DNA of 64,000 nucleotides. Source: Guadua angustifolia (lineage: Eukaryota > Streptophyta > Magnoliopsida > Poales > Poaceae). The notes beneath the pieces are model-generated. The model worked only from the letters and a program-made list of their open reading frames with translations, did not search any database and was not told the DNA's origin. Location: contig CM070508.1 of the NCBI GenBank assembly GCA_036346375.1, positions 11,898,852 to 11,962,851 of the forward strand, in the 5' to 3' direction. Positions 23,743 through 34,925 of this stretch are shown in pieces. Made by a program: the position numbers and the translations under genes. Position 1 is the first letter of the stretch, and every line of letters begins with the position of its first letter.

Positions 23743-23750
23743 CATAAAAG
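23743..23750 (+). promoter_or_regulatory. Possible TATA box of the DYRK gene
   Basis: CATAAAAG lies after a purine-rich GAGA tract and before the GC-rich leader, about 390 bp upstream of the start codon. Position and context fit a weak TATA box, but no transcript start can be shown. Confidence 0.3.
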
Positions 23751-23854
23751 CAGTCCCTCCCCTTCCCTGCCTCCCCGACCAACAACCGTATCGCCCCAGC
23801 GACAGCAACGTCCGGGCCGACGCCGACGCTGGCGAGTGGGCCCCTCTCCCAGGG

Positions 23855-24339
23855 ATGCTATGGCCCGCGATCCGTCAGAGGGGCACCGCCGTGAAGAGAA
23901 AAAGAGGTTGTTGTGCGGGCGCGGCGGCGTTTGTTGGATCCCGTGCGGGTGCGGCCTCCTTCGCTTCTGCTGCTGCTCCGTGTCTTCTGACTTCTCTTCG
24001 CTGCCGCGTCGGCTCCTCTCTCTCGTGCGCTGTCGTCGTTGCGTCCACCGCTCGCTTTGCTTCAAATGGCCGCGGGGCAGGGTGAACGGCCGCGGGTTGC
24101 GCACGCCACGCACGCGTGAGCTCGCCGGCCATCCATGTCGGTGCCCGGCGCGGAGGGGGGCATCATGGGCTTCCCCGCCGAGCACGGCTTCGCGCGCGCT
24201 GCCTCCGCGCTCCGGGATGACGTCCTCGCGGCGCGCTCAACGGCAGCCGGGGACGGTGGCGGATCCGCCTCCGACGACGACCCCCAGCTCCCGCCGCTGC
24301 GGCTGCCCGGCTCCTACGGCGCCTTCGGCGTCGGGCTAG
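23855..24339 (+). other. Two upstream ORFs in the presumed DYRK leader
   Basis: An ATG at 23855 opens a 76-codon frame ending at 24085. An ATG at 23860 opens a frame ending at 24339 that runs out of frame across the main start codon at 24135. If the leader is transcribed unspliced, both would limit translation of the kinase. Composition is arginine- and alanine-rich, as expected of GC-rich DNA, so I do not claim functional peptides. A leader intron could remove both ATGs. Confidence 0.35.
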
Positions 24340-27300
24340 CGAGCCCTGGCTCCAGCTCCTCCTCCGACGCCTTCGTCAGCATGCTCTCCACGCCCTCAGG
24401 TACCGCGTGCTCGCGCGCGAGAGAATTTTTCCCCCCAAATGCCTCGGCGCGGCGCGGCTCCTCGAGAGCGGAGGCGTGTGACCGACACTATAAATCTCGA
24501 TCTCCTCGCGTGATTGGGAGACGCGTGCTTCAAGTTTGTGTCTGTTTTTTCCCTCGTATTCTGATCTAATTTTTGGTGGTTTTGTTTGGTTTGTTTTGCG
24601 CGGAGATCAGGGCTGCTGAATCCGTACGGGCTGTGGTCGCCGCCGCGCGCGCAGTCGGAGGCGTCGTCCTCGGAGATGGAGTTCGGCACAGCGCGCGAGT
24701 ACGACACCACCGACCTCTTCTTCGGCGAGAATTGGCTCTACGACGACCACCTGTTCCACGGCAAGCCGGAGAGTGACAAGAGCCACGACGGCGATGGGGA
24801 GGACAAGTTTATTGTTGGCCCTGATGACAGCTCACGGCGGAGTGAAATGTGCGAACCTGGAGATGGCAGCGGCCGCCGGCACGTGCATAGAAAGGGCAAT
24901 GCTGAGTCTGAAGGGTGTGCAGAGGTGTATACCTGCTCTTCACCGCCCTGCGGTTGCTGCTACGGGGAAAGGAAGAATGATGAGGAGTTGGTGAGGGATT
25001 CTTGCTCTGCTGTGTATGGAAGGTATCAGATCATGGATGACCAGACGGAGGTGCTGGATGAGTGTGGTGCAGATGCGTTCCAGCTCAGGCGAAACGCCAA
25101 TCGCGATGCCGTGCTGAAGGGCGAACCATTAATGGATTCCAAGAGAGGAGACGACGAGGGGCTTGATCCGAGTGTGGTGGAGAAGGAGCTTCAGATGCTC
25201 AGTCCGTACTTGGCTGATGCAGATGCTCTGGAGAGTAAGTAGTTCTTTCCTCTTTGCTTTTGTTCAGTTCAGGTTCATTTCTCGCATTTCGCAAAATCCT
25301 TGAACAAAATTTTGTACTAGCGCCTGACTGCCTACAGTTCTACAATACTGTTATAGGCTAGCTTTGGAACTTGGCCTCACACTCATGCCTTTTGTCTGAA
25401 TCTTTTAAGAAAATAAAGCCTTTTATCCACTCTACTCCATTTTGCATCTAGTTTTGGCCTTTCGGTTGATGATGGTGAATTGATTCTATACTTTAGAGAA
25501 AAAATTATATATAGGTGGCTATAATTAGAACAAAGCAATCCTAGTTCCACTTGAATTATGATGTATTTTTGCTAGTTGATCCAGATTTGCATGCCTTTGT
25601 AATCCCAAATTTCATTGTTCACTTATCCAGTCTTTTTGCTTGTGGACTAGTTGGTTTTATTCTAACTATAGTTATCTCTTGCAGACCCTGGTCTTGAACA
25701 TGATTTCGGAGACAACAATGAACTAGATATTAACATCGCAACGACTGAAAACATTGCCAATGACAATGAATTTTTAAAAAATAGTTACAGTATACATCCT
25801 TTTCCTGAGATTGGTGATCCTGAAGATGTTTATGACATCGATGACTTTGGGCCAGCAGATACAGATGTTCAAAATTCTACTGCTAAAATCGAGGAAGATC
25901 CGAAAACAAATATTGATCTTGCACTTTCTAATTTTCATCAAGAATATGAGGTATTTGAACTGAGAATTTTCCACCGGAAGAACAGGTTCACCATCAGATG
26001 CTTATTTTATTTTCTTCTGCTGCCAAATAATTATGTGAATATACTCGTATGCTCATGTGATGGGTGTCCACTGCAGGACTGGCTTTGAGGAAAACAAAGA
26101 TTTTCCTATTGTCATGAATTCAGTTATAGCTGGAAGATATCGTGTCACTGAGTATCTTGGCTCAGCTGCATTCAGCAAGGTTGTCCAGGCCCACGATCTT
26201 TGCACTGGGATGGATGTCTGCCTTAAAATAATAAAAAATGATAAGGATTTCTTTGATCAGAGCTTGGATGAGATAAAGCTCCTTAAGTTTGTAAATAAAT
26301 ACGATCCAGCAGATGAGCATCATATATTGCGCCTCTATGATTTTTTCTACTATCAGGTGTGGTACAGAAATACAATAAACTAAGTCTTTTGGTTTGATTT
26401 TACTTCATCCCATGCCATCACTTTTTGAAAGTTACACAAATATTAAAGCATAAATGAAGGGTAGATGATGATAACTTACCTCTTCGCTTGTTTTAAGATT
26501 TGTGCAACTTGTATTGAGGGGGTGATGCATAGAAGCCTTGTGTACTTCAATTATTGCCCTGGGTATTTAATATTTATCCCAGGGAACTACTCATTTTTAA
26601 GTTTGCATAATGCTGACAGCCAAAAAAAATCAACAGGAGCATCTTTTCATTGTCACTGAATTACTACGGGCGAATCTATACGAATTTCAGAAATATAACC
26701 AGGAGTCTGGCGACGAGGTGTACTTTTCATTGCCGAGAATACAGGTATATTTGACTGTTCTCTCCTTTTTCCTGAGACTGCCTCTGACTGTTTTGTTACC
26801 ATAGCGCTCTTTGTAATTGTCATGTATATCTGTTGATTTAATAAATTATCTCATCACTAAAAATTTTACGGCACCATACAAAAGCATTTTTAGCTGATCT
26901 TGTAATACACTATAGTTGCAAAAGGAAGAATTCTTTATGTTCTGGTCATTCTTGACCATTTTGTCCTTGTGTGAATTTTTTTATTGAGCATGATTAAATT
27001 TTATGAAATGGAAACATAAAAAGACCTACTGAAATGTGAGACCTCTTCTGTTGTTTTCAGGCTATAGCTCGACAATGCTTACAAGCTTTGGTGTATTTGC
27101 ATCATTTAAATATAGTTCACTGTGACTTGAAACCAGAGAATATCCTTATGAAGAGCTACAGCAGATGTGAAATTAAGGTTATTGATCTTGGAAGCAGTTG
27201 CTTCTTGGCAGACAACTTAAGCTTATATGTCCAGTCACGTTCTTACAGAGCTCCTGAGGTCATTCTGGGTCTTGCATATGATCAGAAGATTGACATTTGG

Positions 27301-28900
27301 TCTCTTGGCTGCATATTGGCTGAACTGTATAGTGGTGAAGTAAGTTTGCATCTTGACTTACTAATCTCCATTATGTTTGTTATCATATTACATAATACAC
27401 TCATACACACATTGACATCTTATCTAGGATAAAGCCCATCAAAAGCAAAGACAAACCAGGGTTTCGCTACAGTTAAATGCCTCATCTGCCTTTCACACAG
27501 TTGTTGGCAGTCAAGGTTCTGATTGTGGCTAATGTTTTATCTTTTATAATAACTATGACCAGGGCATTATGGGTAGAACCTTCCTTGTGGTCGCAAGGAT
27601 ATTATTAACTCTAGAGAAACTGTAAAAAGAAACTAGAAGAGTGAATTCAAAAGCTTATGACTTAAATATCTGCAAAATACTTGCAATTTTAAGCAAGAAT
27701 GGGCCTTCTAGTAACAGTGCATACACTGGAACCATCAGATCTTCATTCTGTTCGTCTAGTCTGAATTCTGAAATGATGTTAAACGAGTCTAGAACCTTTG
27801 TTGAAATATACTTGAAACATAATATTTGTTTAAAATACTCAAAACATAATACCACTAGCACTAGTACACCTTCCAGAATAACAGTTCGGGGGCCAATGTG
27901 ATTTCTGTTACTGATGATAGTATTACAACCATCTGTATCAATTAAGCCAATATGCCATGTTCCCCTGTTTCGGATTAGAAGTAAACTCCTACTTGTGATT
28001 GAGGCCCCTTTTTTTACATGTCACAGGTGCTTTTTCCTAATGAATCAGTACCAATGATTCTTGCTCGGATGATTGGGACAATCGGTCCAATTGACATGGA
28101 AATGCTTGCATTGGGACAGGAGACCAAGAAGTATTTTACAGAAGACTATGACCTTTTCCACAATAATGAGGTACAGGCTATTTCTTGTTTACTTCTTTCA
28201 ATTTGTACTGGACCTGTCGTCAAAACTCATTAGTTTTACCAATCTGAACAAAATTTAGAAAATCAAAGATAACCAATATTATTTGTTACTTTCTAATTCA
28301 ATATTTATTCAAATCAATACTTAGCGTATGATATGCAAGATGTGATATCAATAATTTAAGTTGCATGTGCACTAAAGTTCAAAATAAAAACATGTGATGC
28401 TTTTTGTTGTTTTTTGCATTGCCATGTAAAAGAAACTAGTCTTGATTTTGTCTTAGGGGCCTCTTTATGTGACACATGCTTCGCATGCTAAATGCCACTG
28501 ACAGTATTGTTGACAATAATATTGTCATAGAAGATTGTTTACAGTGAAGCTTTTATTCTAAATTTTGTTATGCCATATGCAGCATCTTTAAGTAACATTA
28601 CCAATAGCAGCAAGATACTGAGTGGCACAAGTATACTGATTACAAGTTTACAACAGTTCACCGCACAATTGTCATTTTGGACATGGCATTTATTTTTCCT
28701 TTTCCATTTTCTTCCCGTTTTAGGAGACGGGTCAGTTGGAGTATTTGATCCCAGAGAAATCCTCTCTGCGGCGCCACTTGCAATGTCCCGACTCCAAGTT
28801 CGTTGATTTTCTATCTTACCTGCTGCAAATTAACCCCAGAACGAGACCAACAGCCAGCGAAGCATTGCAGCATCGGTGGCTTTCATACGCATATCGTTGA
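24135..28900 (+). CDS. Plant DYRK-family protein kinase (eight exons, intact)
   Basis: A dual-specificity CMGC kinase of the plant DYRK group. Exons: 24135-24399, 24611-25234, 25685-25985, 26077-26356, 26637-26744, 27061-27339, 28027-28170, 28724-28900. All introns are GT-AG, phases agree, and the product is 725 residues with no break. The N-terminus holds a LisH-like helix pattern (HGFARAASALRDDVL, about residues 17-31), followed by a long acidic, Ser/Gly-rich region. The kinase domain starts near residue 415 with an atypical glycine loop (GSAAFSKV), then the Lys of CLKIIK, HCDLKPEN near 546 (the CMGC form), DLG instead of DFG near 568, and YVQSRSYRAPE near 582-592. In the DYRK YxY activation signature only the second Tyr remains; the first is Ser. 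It closely resembles Arabidopsis At1g73450-type proteins. Tail-to-tail with the phosphatase gene. Confidence 0.93.
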
Positions 28901-29882
28901 GCTGCCAATCAAGATCATTCTTCACACGGTGGGGAGCATTTTCCGAAGTTCCTAGCTCATGAAACTATACTTTTTTCTTTCCAGCAGGATTTGGCTTTGT
29001 GGGGGGGTTTTTCTTTCCATGACAATCCTTGGCCTGTTTTGCGAGATGAATACATATTTGTTCATGCATGTAAATATGAGAAAAATTCCCTGTTGTATCT
29101 GTACAGTTGGCATTTACTCTGATGTACTTCATTTAATCCATCATATAGCAAATGAAGTTGTGTTTCAACTGTCCGGACTTTATCTTTGACATTTACTCTG
29201 ATGCAATTCACCTAGTTCATCGAGTAGTTAACCGAATTGTTGCGTTCAAGTATCAGCAGTAAAGGTTTTAGCTTTGTCATGTTAATGGGTCTTTATTGCA
29301 CTGCTGCTATCAAATAATCCATTAACAGAAAGTCAAGAACACAATTGAAATCCAGCATTTGAAGGGACGGGAACTCTTAAGCCTCTATCCCAAGCTCCTG
29401 GAAGGCTGGTAAGCACGATCCAATATATTGAAATGCACACGGACAGACCTACAAAGGTACGAGGCCTGCCATGAAAATTAGCCCAGGAAAGATGGCAAAC
29501 CGCCTAGGAACAAGACGCGTCATAGCTCCAACAAGCCAGTCTAAGGTCACAAATGTGCGTACAGATGCTAGTAAATCATTGGTGTAGAACCTTGATCAAA
29601 ATTTACAGACGTTGACGGCCTCATAGGCTCGTAAAACTGTCAGTTAGATTATCTGAACTGTGAACGACAAAAAGTACTATACAATAAAAAATTACGGTTC
29701 ACAACACAAATACTGACCTGCCATACTAATTTCAATTCTTTTTTCCCTCTTCGGACATGGTTATTCTGTGTTCAACAATGGCTTCATTGTATCCAATGAC
29801 CTAAATGAATACATAATGTACAAGTCTCCAGAGGAGCGGATCAGCCTTTTGAACCTCACCAGTGGCTGCAAAACTTACACAG
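28901..29882. other. Convergent 3' intergenic region
   Basis: Lies between the stop codons of two converging genes and presumably holds both 3'UTRs. A phrase of the 'catttactctgatg...attca' type is repeated at about 29110 and 29190. No further gene is supported. Confidence 0.45.
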
Positions 29883-32174
29883 TTACACTGACGGATCAAT
29901 TTGCGGGATCCCGTGTCTTTGGAACCACTCTGGCATATGAAATGTTTTGTATAATGCTGTTCTAACATCTTTTTGCAGAGAAAGGTGCTTGAGAAGGGGA
30001 AATATCTTTCCCATAAGCTAAAATGGTAGAGAACATAGCTAAATCAATAACAGTAGAAACCAATAACCAAAGAATGATTTATCTACTGTCAGTTTACCTG
30101 GTCATCAACAGGTTGTCCAGCTGAAAATGTAAGACAAGGTATTCCATTCAATGGCTGCAGTAGGAAACTATATGGATTGTTATCAACAATGACGATTCTG
30201 CGGAAATCTTTGGACAAACAAGAAAGATCCTTTACATGCTCTCTATAGTCCCTGAAGTTGAGAACATGACAACATCAGAAAACTGAAACAGCTCAGCTAA
30301 TGCAGCAGGTAGCTCAATATCTCAATTAACAAGTGCTTTGTGCCATCAAGCTCGTAAAAGAACAGGAATACATGGACAAATTACTATCAATATGGTATAA
30401 GAGTTAACGGAAACATCAGTACAAGAACAAGCTTCACATAAACAGGGTATAAATAAGACAACACCAGGCAAAGGTAATTAGAAAATGAAGTTTAATATCA
30501 TGCTTATGTTGACAAACAATCCAGTGCAAATGTGCTCCATAGATACGGTCTCAATTGTTGATGCACATATATTGATGTTGTATCTCAACTGTCCATTCTT
30601 CATACCATAATCACCAAAAAAAAAAAAATGAACAGAAAGTATAGAAGTTGGCACCAAATTAAAAGAAATGCAAAACTTAAGTTTCTACTTGTGAACAGAA
30701 AGTAGTAAAGTAGTGCATGGATGGATTCCATCAAGTTATGGTGTACAAGCACTTGTGATACTTAAGTTTCTACCTTCAAACAGCCTCCCGCTAAAATCAG
30801 TTGAGATGACATTTCATTATTTCAGTGAGCAAGTCAATTGTTCAATATAGTATACTAAAGCTAAGGAACAAAACAGTCCATTACTTAGCTTACAGAATTT
30901 TAATGACAACTTACGTAGTAACAGTTGATGGCCGATAAAGGCGGCGACTAAATCTGTTGTGAGCATCTATCCTGTCAACCAGAGGTCTTGCATATCCTGG
31001 GGGGTGAACACAGATCAGTGACACGAGGTGAAATCAACTGAACTCTTGTTGTAGAGAAATTCGAATAATTCAGACGAACAAACCTTCCAAACCAGCTGTG
31101 AAGAGAACAAGATCAGCAAATTCGCTAGTTCGCTGCAAAAATTCATGCAAACCAGGACGCTCAAAGACAGTTATATGATTCACCCTCTGTCTTCCTTCAG
31201 CATCCTTTACACCAAGAAATAAAACAATTACCCATAAATACCTTGCTAAGAAGTGAAGTAAACAAAAACAGCAAATATAATAGCGAAAGGCACAAGATGG
31301 TCGCCTACTTGCCTTATCAGCGGATATGCACTCCATGTCAAAGCAATGCAATCCTGCATTCCTGCTGCAATAGCCTGGGTCCGCAAAGTAGCAGGAAGGC
31401 TAGACGACTCATATGCGCAAACTAAAGTCTCATCCAAGTCAAGCACTACCTGAAGAGACAAACCAAAATACTTGTAGGTTATATATATGTAACGAAGGAA
31501 GTTCATTCAAGAAGGCTTTGTAGCTAAAAGAACAAACAGAAACAGAGATTATAACATGCAATGCGGTTTATTAATCAGCTATTCGTGCCTAATAAATCAT
31601 ACCACCCAGCTCATCCCAAAATTAACCTTACTCTAGTTATGTGTTATGATCACAGCTTTTTTGGAGTACATGCCAGCACTACAAGAATCTGCCCTGCACA
31701 CACCAATCCTGTTCTTAATCTGCAGTTAATTACTACCGTCTACTGCGCTCATAAACCCAAGTGATTCCTGACCACCCCAAACTCCCCAAAGGCGCAAGCC
31801 ATCCTTTCGCGCCCAACATGCCAACACACCATTCGCTCCAGGACGCAGAAACAAACAACCAATCCTGTCCGTACCGTGAGCCGTCCGAGAGGCGGAGACG
31901 GGGGCGGCGGCGCGTCGGCGGGGGCCTTGGAGGGGAGCTTCACGAAGGCCACCGCGGACGAGGGCTGCGCCGGGTCGTCGGCGGGGAGGAGCGCGTGGCG
32001 AAGGCCGAGGAAGGAGAGGAGCTGGGCCCAGGAGGAGGGCGTGCCGCGGATGATTTGGAGCAGGATCTGGAGGAGGAACGCGAGCCACCCCACCACCACC
32101 CGCCACGCCGCCTGCCCCCGGTGCTGCACCGGCGCCACCTCATCCGCTGGCGAGTAGACCTCCGCCACGGCCAT
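29883..32174 (-). CDS. Membrane-anchored FCP1/SCP-type HAD phosphatase (six exons, one frame break)
   Basis: A small CTD-phosphatase-like (NLI-interacting factor) protein that dephosphorylates Ser/Thr residues. Exons on the minus strand: 32174-31875, 31449-31313, 31204-31084, 30996-30915, 30251-30098, 30017-29883. Expected length is 306 residues. One probable transmembrane helix lies at about residues 24-42 (WRVVVGWLAFLLQILLQII), so the protein is likely anchored in an internal membrane. The catalytic DLDETL signature starts near residue 104, with VLFTAG and IVDNNPYSF motifs following and a conserved MPEWFQ stretch near the end. The second intron is of GC-AG type (AAG/GCAAGT donor). Anomaly: an 8-bp near-tandem duplication at 31350-31365 in exon 2 shifts the frame shortly after the catalytic motif. 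As sequenced the protein would be truncated, yet all splice sites and downstream codons look healthy. Confidence 0.88.
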
Positions 32175-33212
32175 CTTCCTCGGCGATGGCGACGGGCCCC
32201 GACGCTACGGGGCGTAGGTGGAGACTAGCCGGGAGGAGGGAACGAGTGGGAAGCAATCATAGGGGTAGAGAGGAGGTGGTAGTTGATCTTCCTTTCGTTC
32301 TTCCCTCCGCGGAACGGTGACATCTCAAGAGACTCAGGGTCTGTTTGGTTCAGCTGTAGATTTCTAAAAATCTGATTTTAGCTGTGAGCTGTGAAAAAGC
32401 TACTGTGAGCTGACAACTGTGGAAAAGCTGAAAGCTGTTTGGTTGAAACAATTGTCAACTGTAGATTCTGTAAGGAGGAGGGAGGATGGAGGAGGGAGGA
32501 GAGGGAGCTACCTGAGAGAGCACATGGCCGGGAAGGCCGAGACAGCGGTGTCAGGAGTTCGAGCAGGAGAGGGCACAGAGACCAAGCGGATCCGGACCGG
32601 GAGCGCGCCGGGTGGGAAAGGCCGAGATGGTGGTGTCGAGAGTCAAGCCGAGATCGAGTAGCACATGAGACCAAGAGGCGGGATCCGGACCGAGGCGAGA
32701 TCTGGATGGGGCAGTGTTCTGCAGAGGACTAGGGCGGCGGACGGGCTCGAGGGTGACGCTGGCTGGTTCGGAGAGGTGCCGCCTGAGTCCGGTGCCTCGA
32801 GTTCACCACGGATTAGCGTGAGTTAACCCTAAGCTGTGTGTGGCTCGTCAAGGAAGGCGGTCTATTTGCTTGATGGCGAGGTGGGTAATTTCTTGAAGTT
32901 GGATGGAAACAGATGAAATGGGGTGGAGCGATTCCAAATTGCACCGCGAGAATCTCATCGCTACAAGAATTTGGTCGATCGAAACCCTTTGGTTGGGATT
33001 TCAGATTATTGAACGTGAATCATCGAAGCTAAACCAACAGCCCAGCCCGGGTAACTAATCAGCTCTAATCCGGTTGCATTTGCAAGAGGATAACTAGGTC
33101 CGACTGAAACGCAGGAATTTTACAAGATTATTATAGATTTTACACATAATAGTATAAGATAAACAGAGTTTGGATTGATAATCTCCTCGGGCTGGCAGCT
33201 GGCTTCTAATAT
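32175..33212. other. Upstream region of the phosphatase gene
   Basis: 32338-32460 has phrases of a degraded MITE ('gtctgtttggttcagctgta', 'gctgtttggttgaaac'). 32480-32790 is purine-rich with open frames lacking domains. No gene can be supported. Confidence 0.4.
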
Positions 33213-33441
33213 GGGATGTTTGTTTTAGCTTTTGATTCTGGATTCTGACCCTAAAAGCAGAATAAAAAATAAATAGTATGATTCTAGAATCCGATTCTCA
33301 AAGTCAGCCCACCCATATACACTAGAATCCACAATCCACTTTATATGTGTTTTTCGATTCCAGCTTTTGGAAAAACAGTTTCTCTGCAACCACAATCTAG
33401 AATCAGCTTTCAGAAAATTCAAAGTTGAAACAAGCATGCCC
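33213..33441. mobile_element. Possible MITE, about 230 bp
   Basis: The left end GGGATGTTTGTTTTAGC and the right end read in reverse, GGGCATGCTTGTTTCAAC, form imperfect inverted repeats. The interior carries several 'gattctagaatc'-like palindromic pieces. No clear target duplication is visible, so the superfamily is left open. Confidence 0.45.
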
Positions 33442-33589
33442 TTTATAGACAATAACTGTTACATAGTTTACAATCAACCAGAGAATCAAGGGAGATAGAC
33501 ACGATCACGATAGGTTAAGTCCTTACCGGATATACTATAATATATTCTATAATTAGGGGGTTAGTTTTTTTTTTTAAATTTTTAGTCAA

Positions 33590-33775
33590 AAATTCTAGCA
33601 TTCAATATAGAAGAAGAACAACAACCAGGTTACAAATATGCACACACCCACCCACATGCACACAGAAGCGCTGCACCTAGCCCGTGCACACTCGAGCGAG
33701 TCTAGGACTCGATTCCAGGTGGGCTGCTCGCAATCGGCGAAGCTAGCCACCCGAGTCTTCGCTGTGCATCACGTA
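33590..33775 (-). repeat. Possible tRNA-derived SINE
   Basis: On the minus strand a TGGCTAGCTTCG stretch resembles a pol III A box, and AATCGAGTCC about 33 bases later resembles a B box. A pyrimidine-rich 'gttgttcttcttc' tail and an A-rich end (the T run at 33569-33580 on the + strand) follow. The match to box consensus is partial, and a LINE 3' end is an alternative. Confidence 0.3.
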
Positions 33776-34920
33776 TGTTAACAAATAGAATAATTTTCAT
33801 ATAAATTAGAAAAAAATTAGACCTAGAGCTGAAATAACCTCTATATTGAGTTTTTTTGGCGTATAGGTTCTACATGAAACGTGGAAATTTCGCCAGAGTT
33901 TTATATAAAATAATCTTGCATAAAATAATAGTATAATATCTCTAAAATTATTACTAAATTCCTTTGCTCTAAACAGTTCACTGCACTATGCGCATTGTGC
34001 ATCCCAACTCCCAAGTCCCCACAAGGGGGTGTTTCGGGCGTTTAGTTCTAAATTATACTAACTAGTCACGGTCATGTGCTACGCTGCGTCGTGCGAAATT
34101 TTAACGTGCGACATTGTGGCGTATGAAATTTGAAAAATTCGATGGGAGAAATTTGGTCCAACGGATATTCCTAAAAAAACACATAATTTCGGTTTTCTGT
34201 TTTTTATAAAAAAAATGGGTTGTTAGGAGCCATCGACGAATATGTAGATTACTAGCAACCGTTGGCGAATATGTGAAATTTTTGTGGAGAAAATTGCGGA
34301 GGGATTTAAACATCATTTTTTGCGTAATTTCGGTTTTCATGTTTGTTTATTTAATGGGTCGATAGGACTCGTCGGTGAATCTATGGACTGATATAAACTT
34401 TCGGCAAATCTGTGTTTTTTCTATAGGGAGGACCTGAACGTAAACCGCGAAGGGACCTAAACATAATTTTGGTTTTTTCAAGTCCTTTCTGTTAAAAACC
34501 GACCGGAGGACCTAAACGCAATTTAAATTTTCCAAGGGACCTTTCCACTAATTTGCTAACGTGGCGCCCTTCTCAGCGCTGGAATTCTCTCCGCTATATA
34601 TAGTACTAGGAATGTGATCACGAGTGTGCCACGCCGCGCTTGTAATACCCTAAACAAAGAAAAAACAATGCTAGTTTGGAAATGCTGGTACCGGCACGCT
34701 CACATCGCTAGTAATGTAGTCGTCTTTAGAAAATGCTAGTTTGAGTTTTCACTGAATCGGCAGCGTAGTATATGGCCAGATTTCATCATCTGTGAAGATG
34801 ACTATCTTGTTCTCTATAGCATTGATTGGATTGACGATCTTTACAAAATAATGCAAGTATCAGCAAAGTGCATATATTAATATAACTAAAACTCTTGATA
34901 TGGTAAATGCATGAGAAGTA
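33776..34920. other. Intergenic stretch, no supportable gene
   Basis: AT-rich. 34090-34560 holds repeated phrases of the 'aggacctaaacgcaattt' type, also faintly seen at 21590-21720, so this is probably another uncharacterised repeat family. No ORF with a recognisable domain. Confidence 0.4.
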
Positions 34921-34925
34921 ACATG
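34921..34925. repeat. Left target-site duplication of the copia element
   Basis: ACATG directly precedes the 5' LTR and recurs exactly at 46186-46190 after the 3' LTR. This 5-bp duplication fixes both element ends. Confidence 0.95.
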
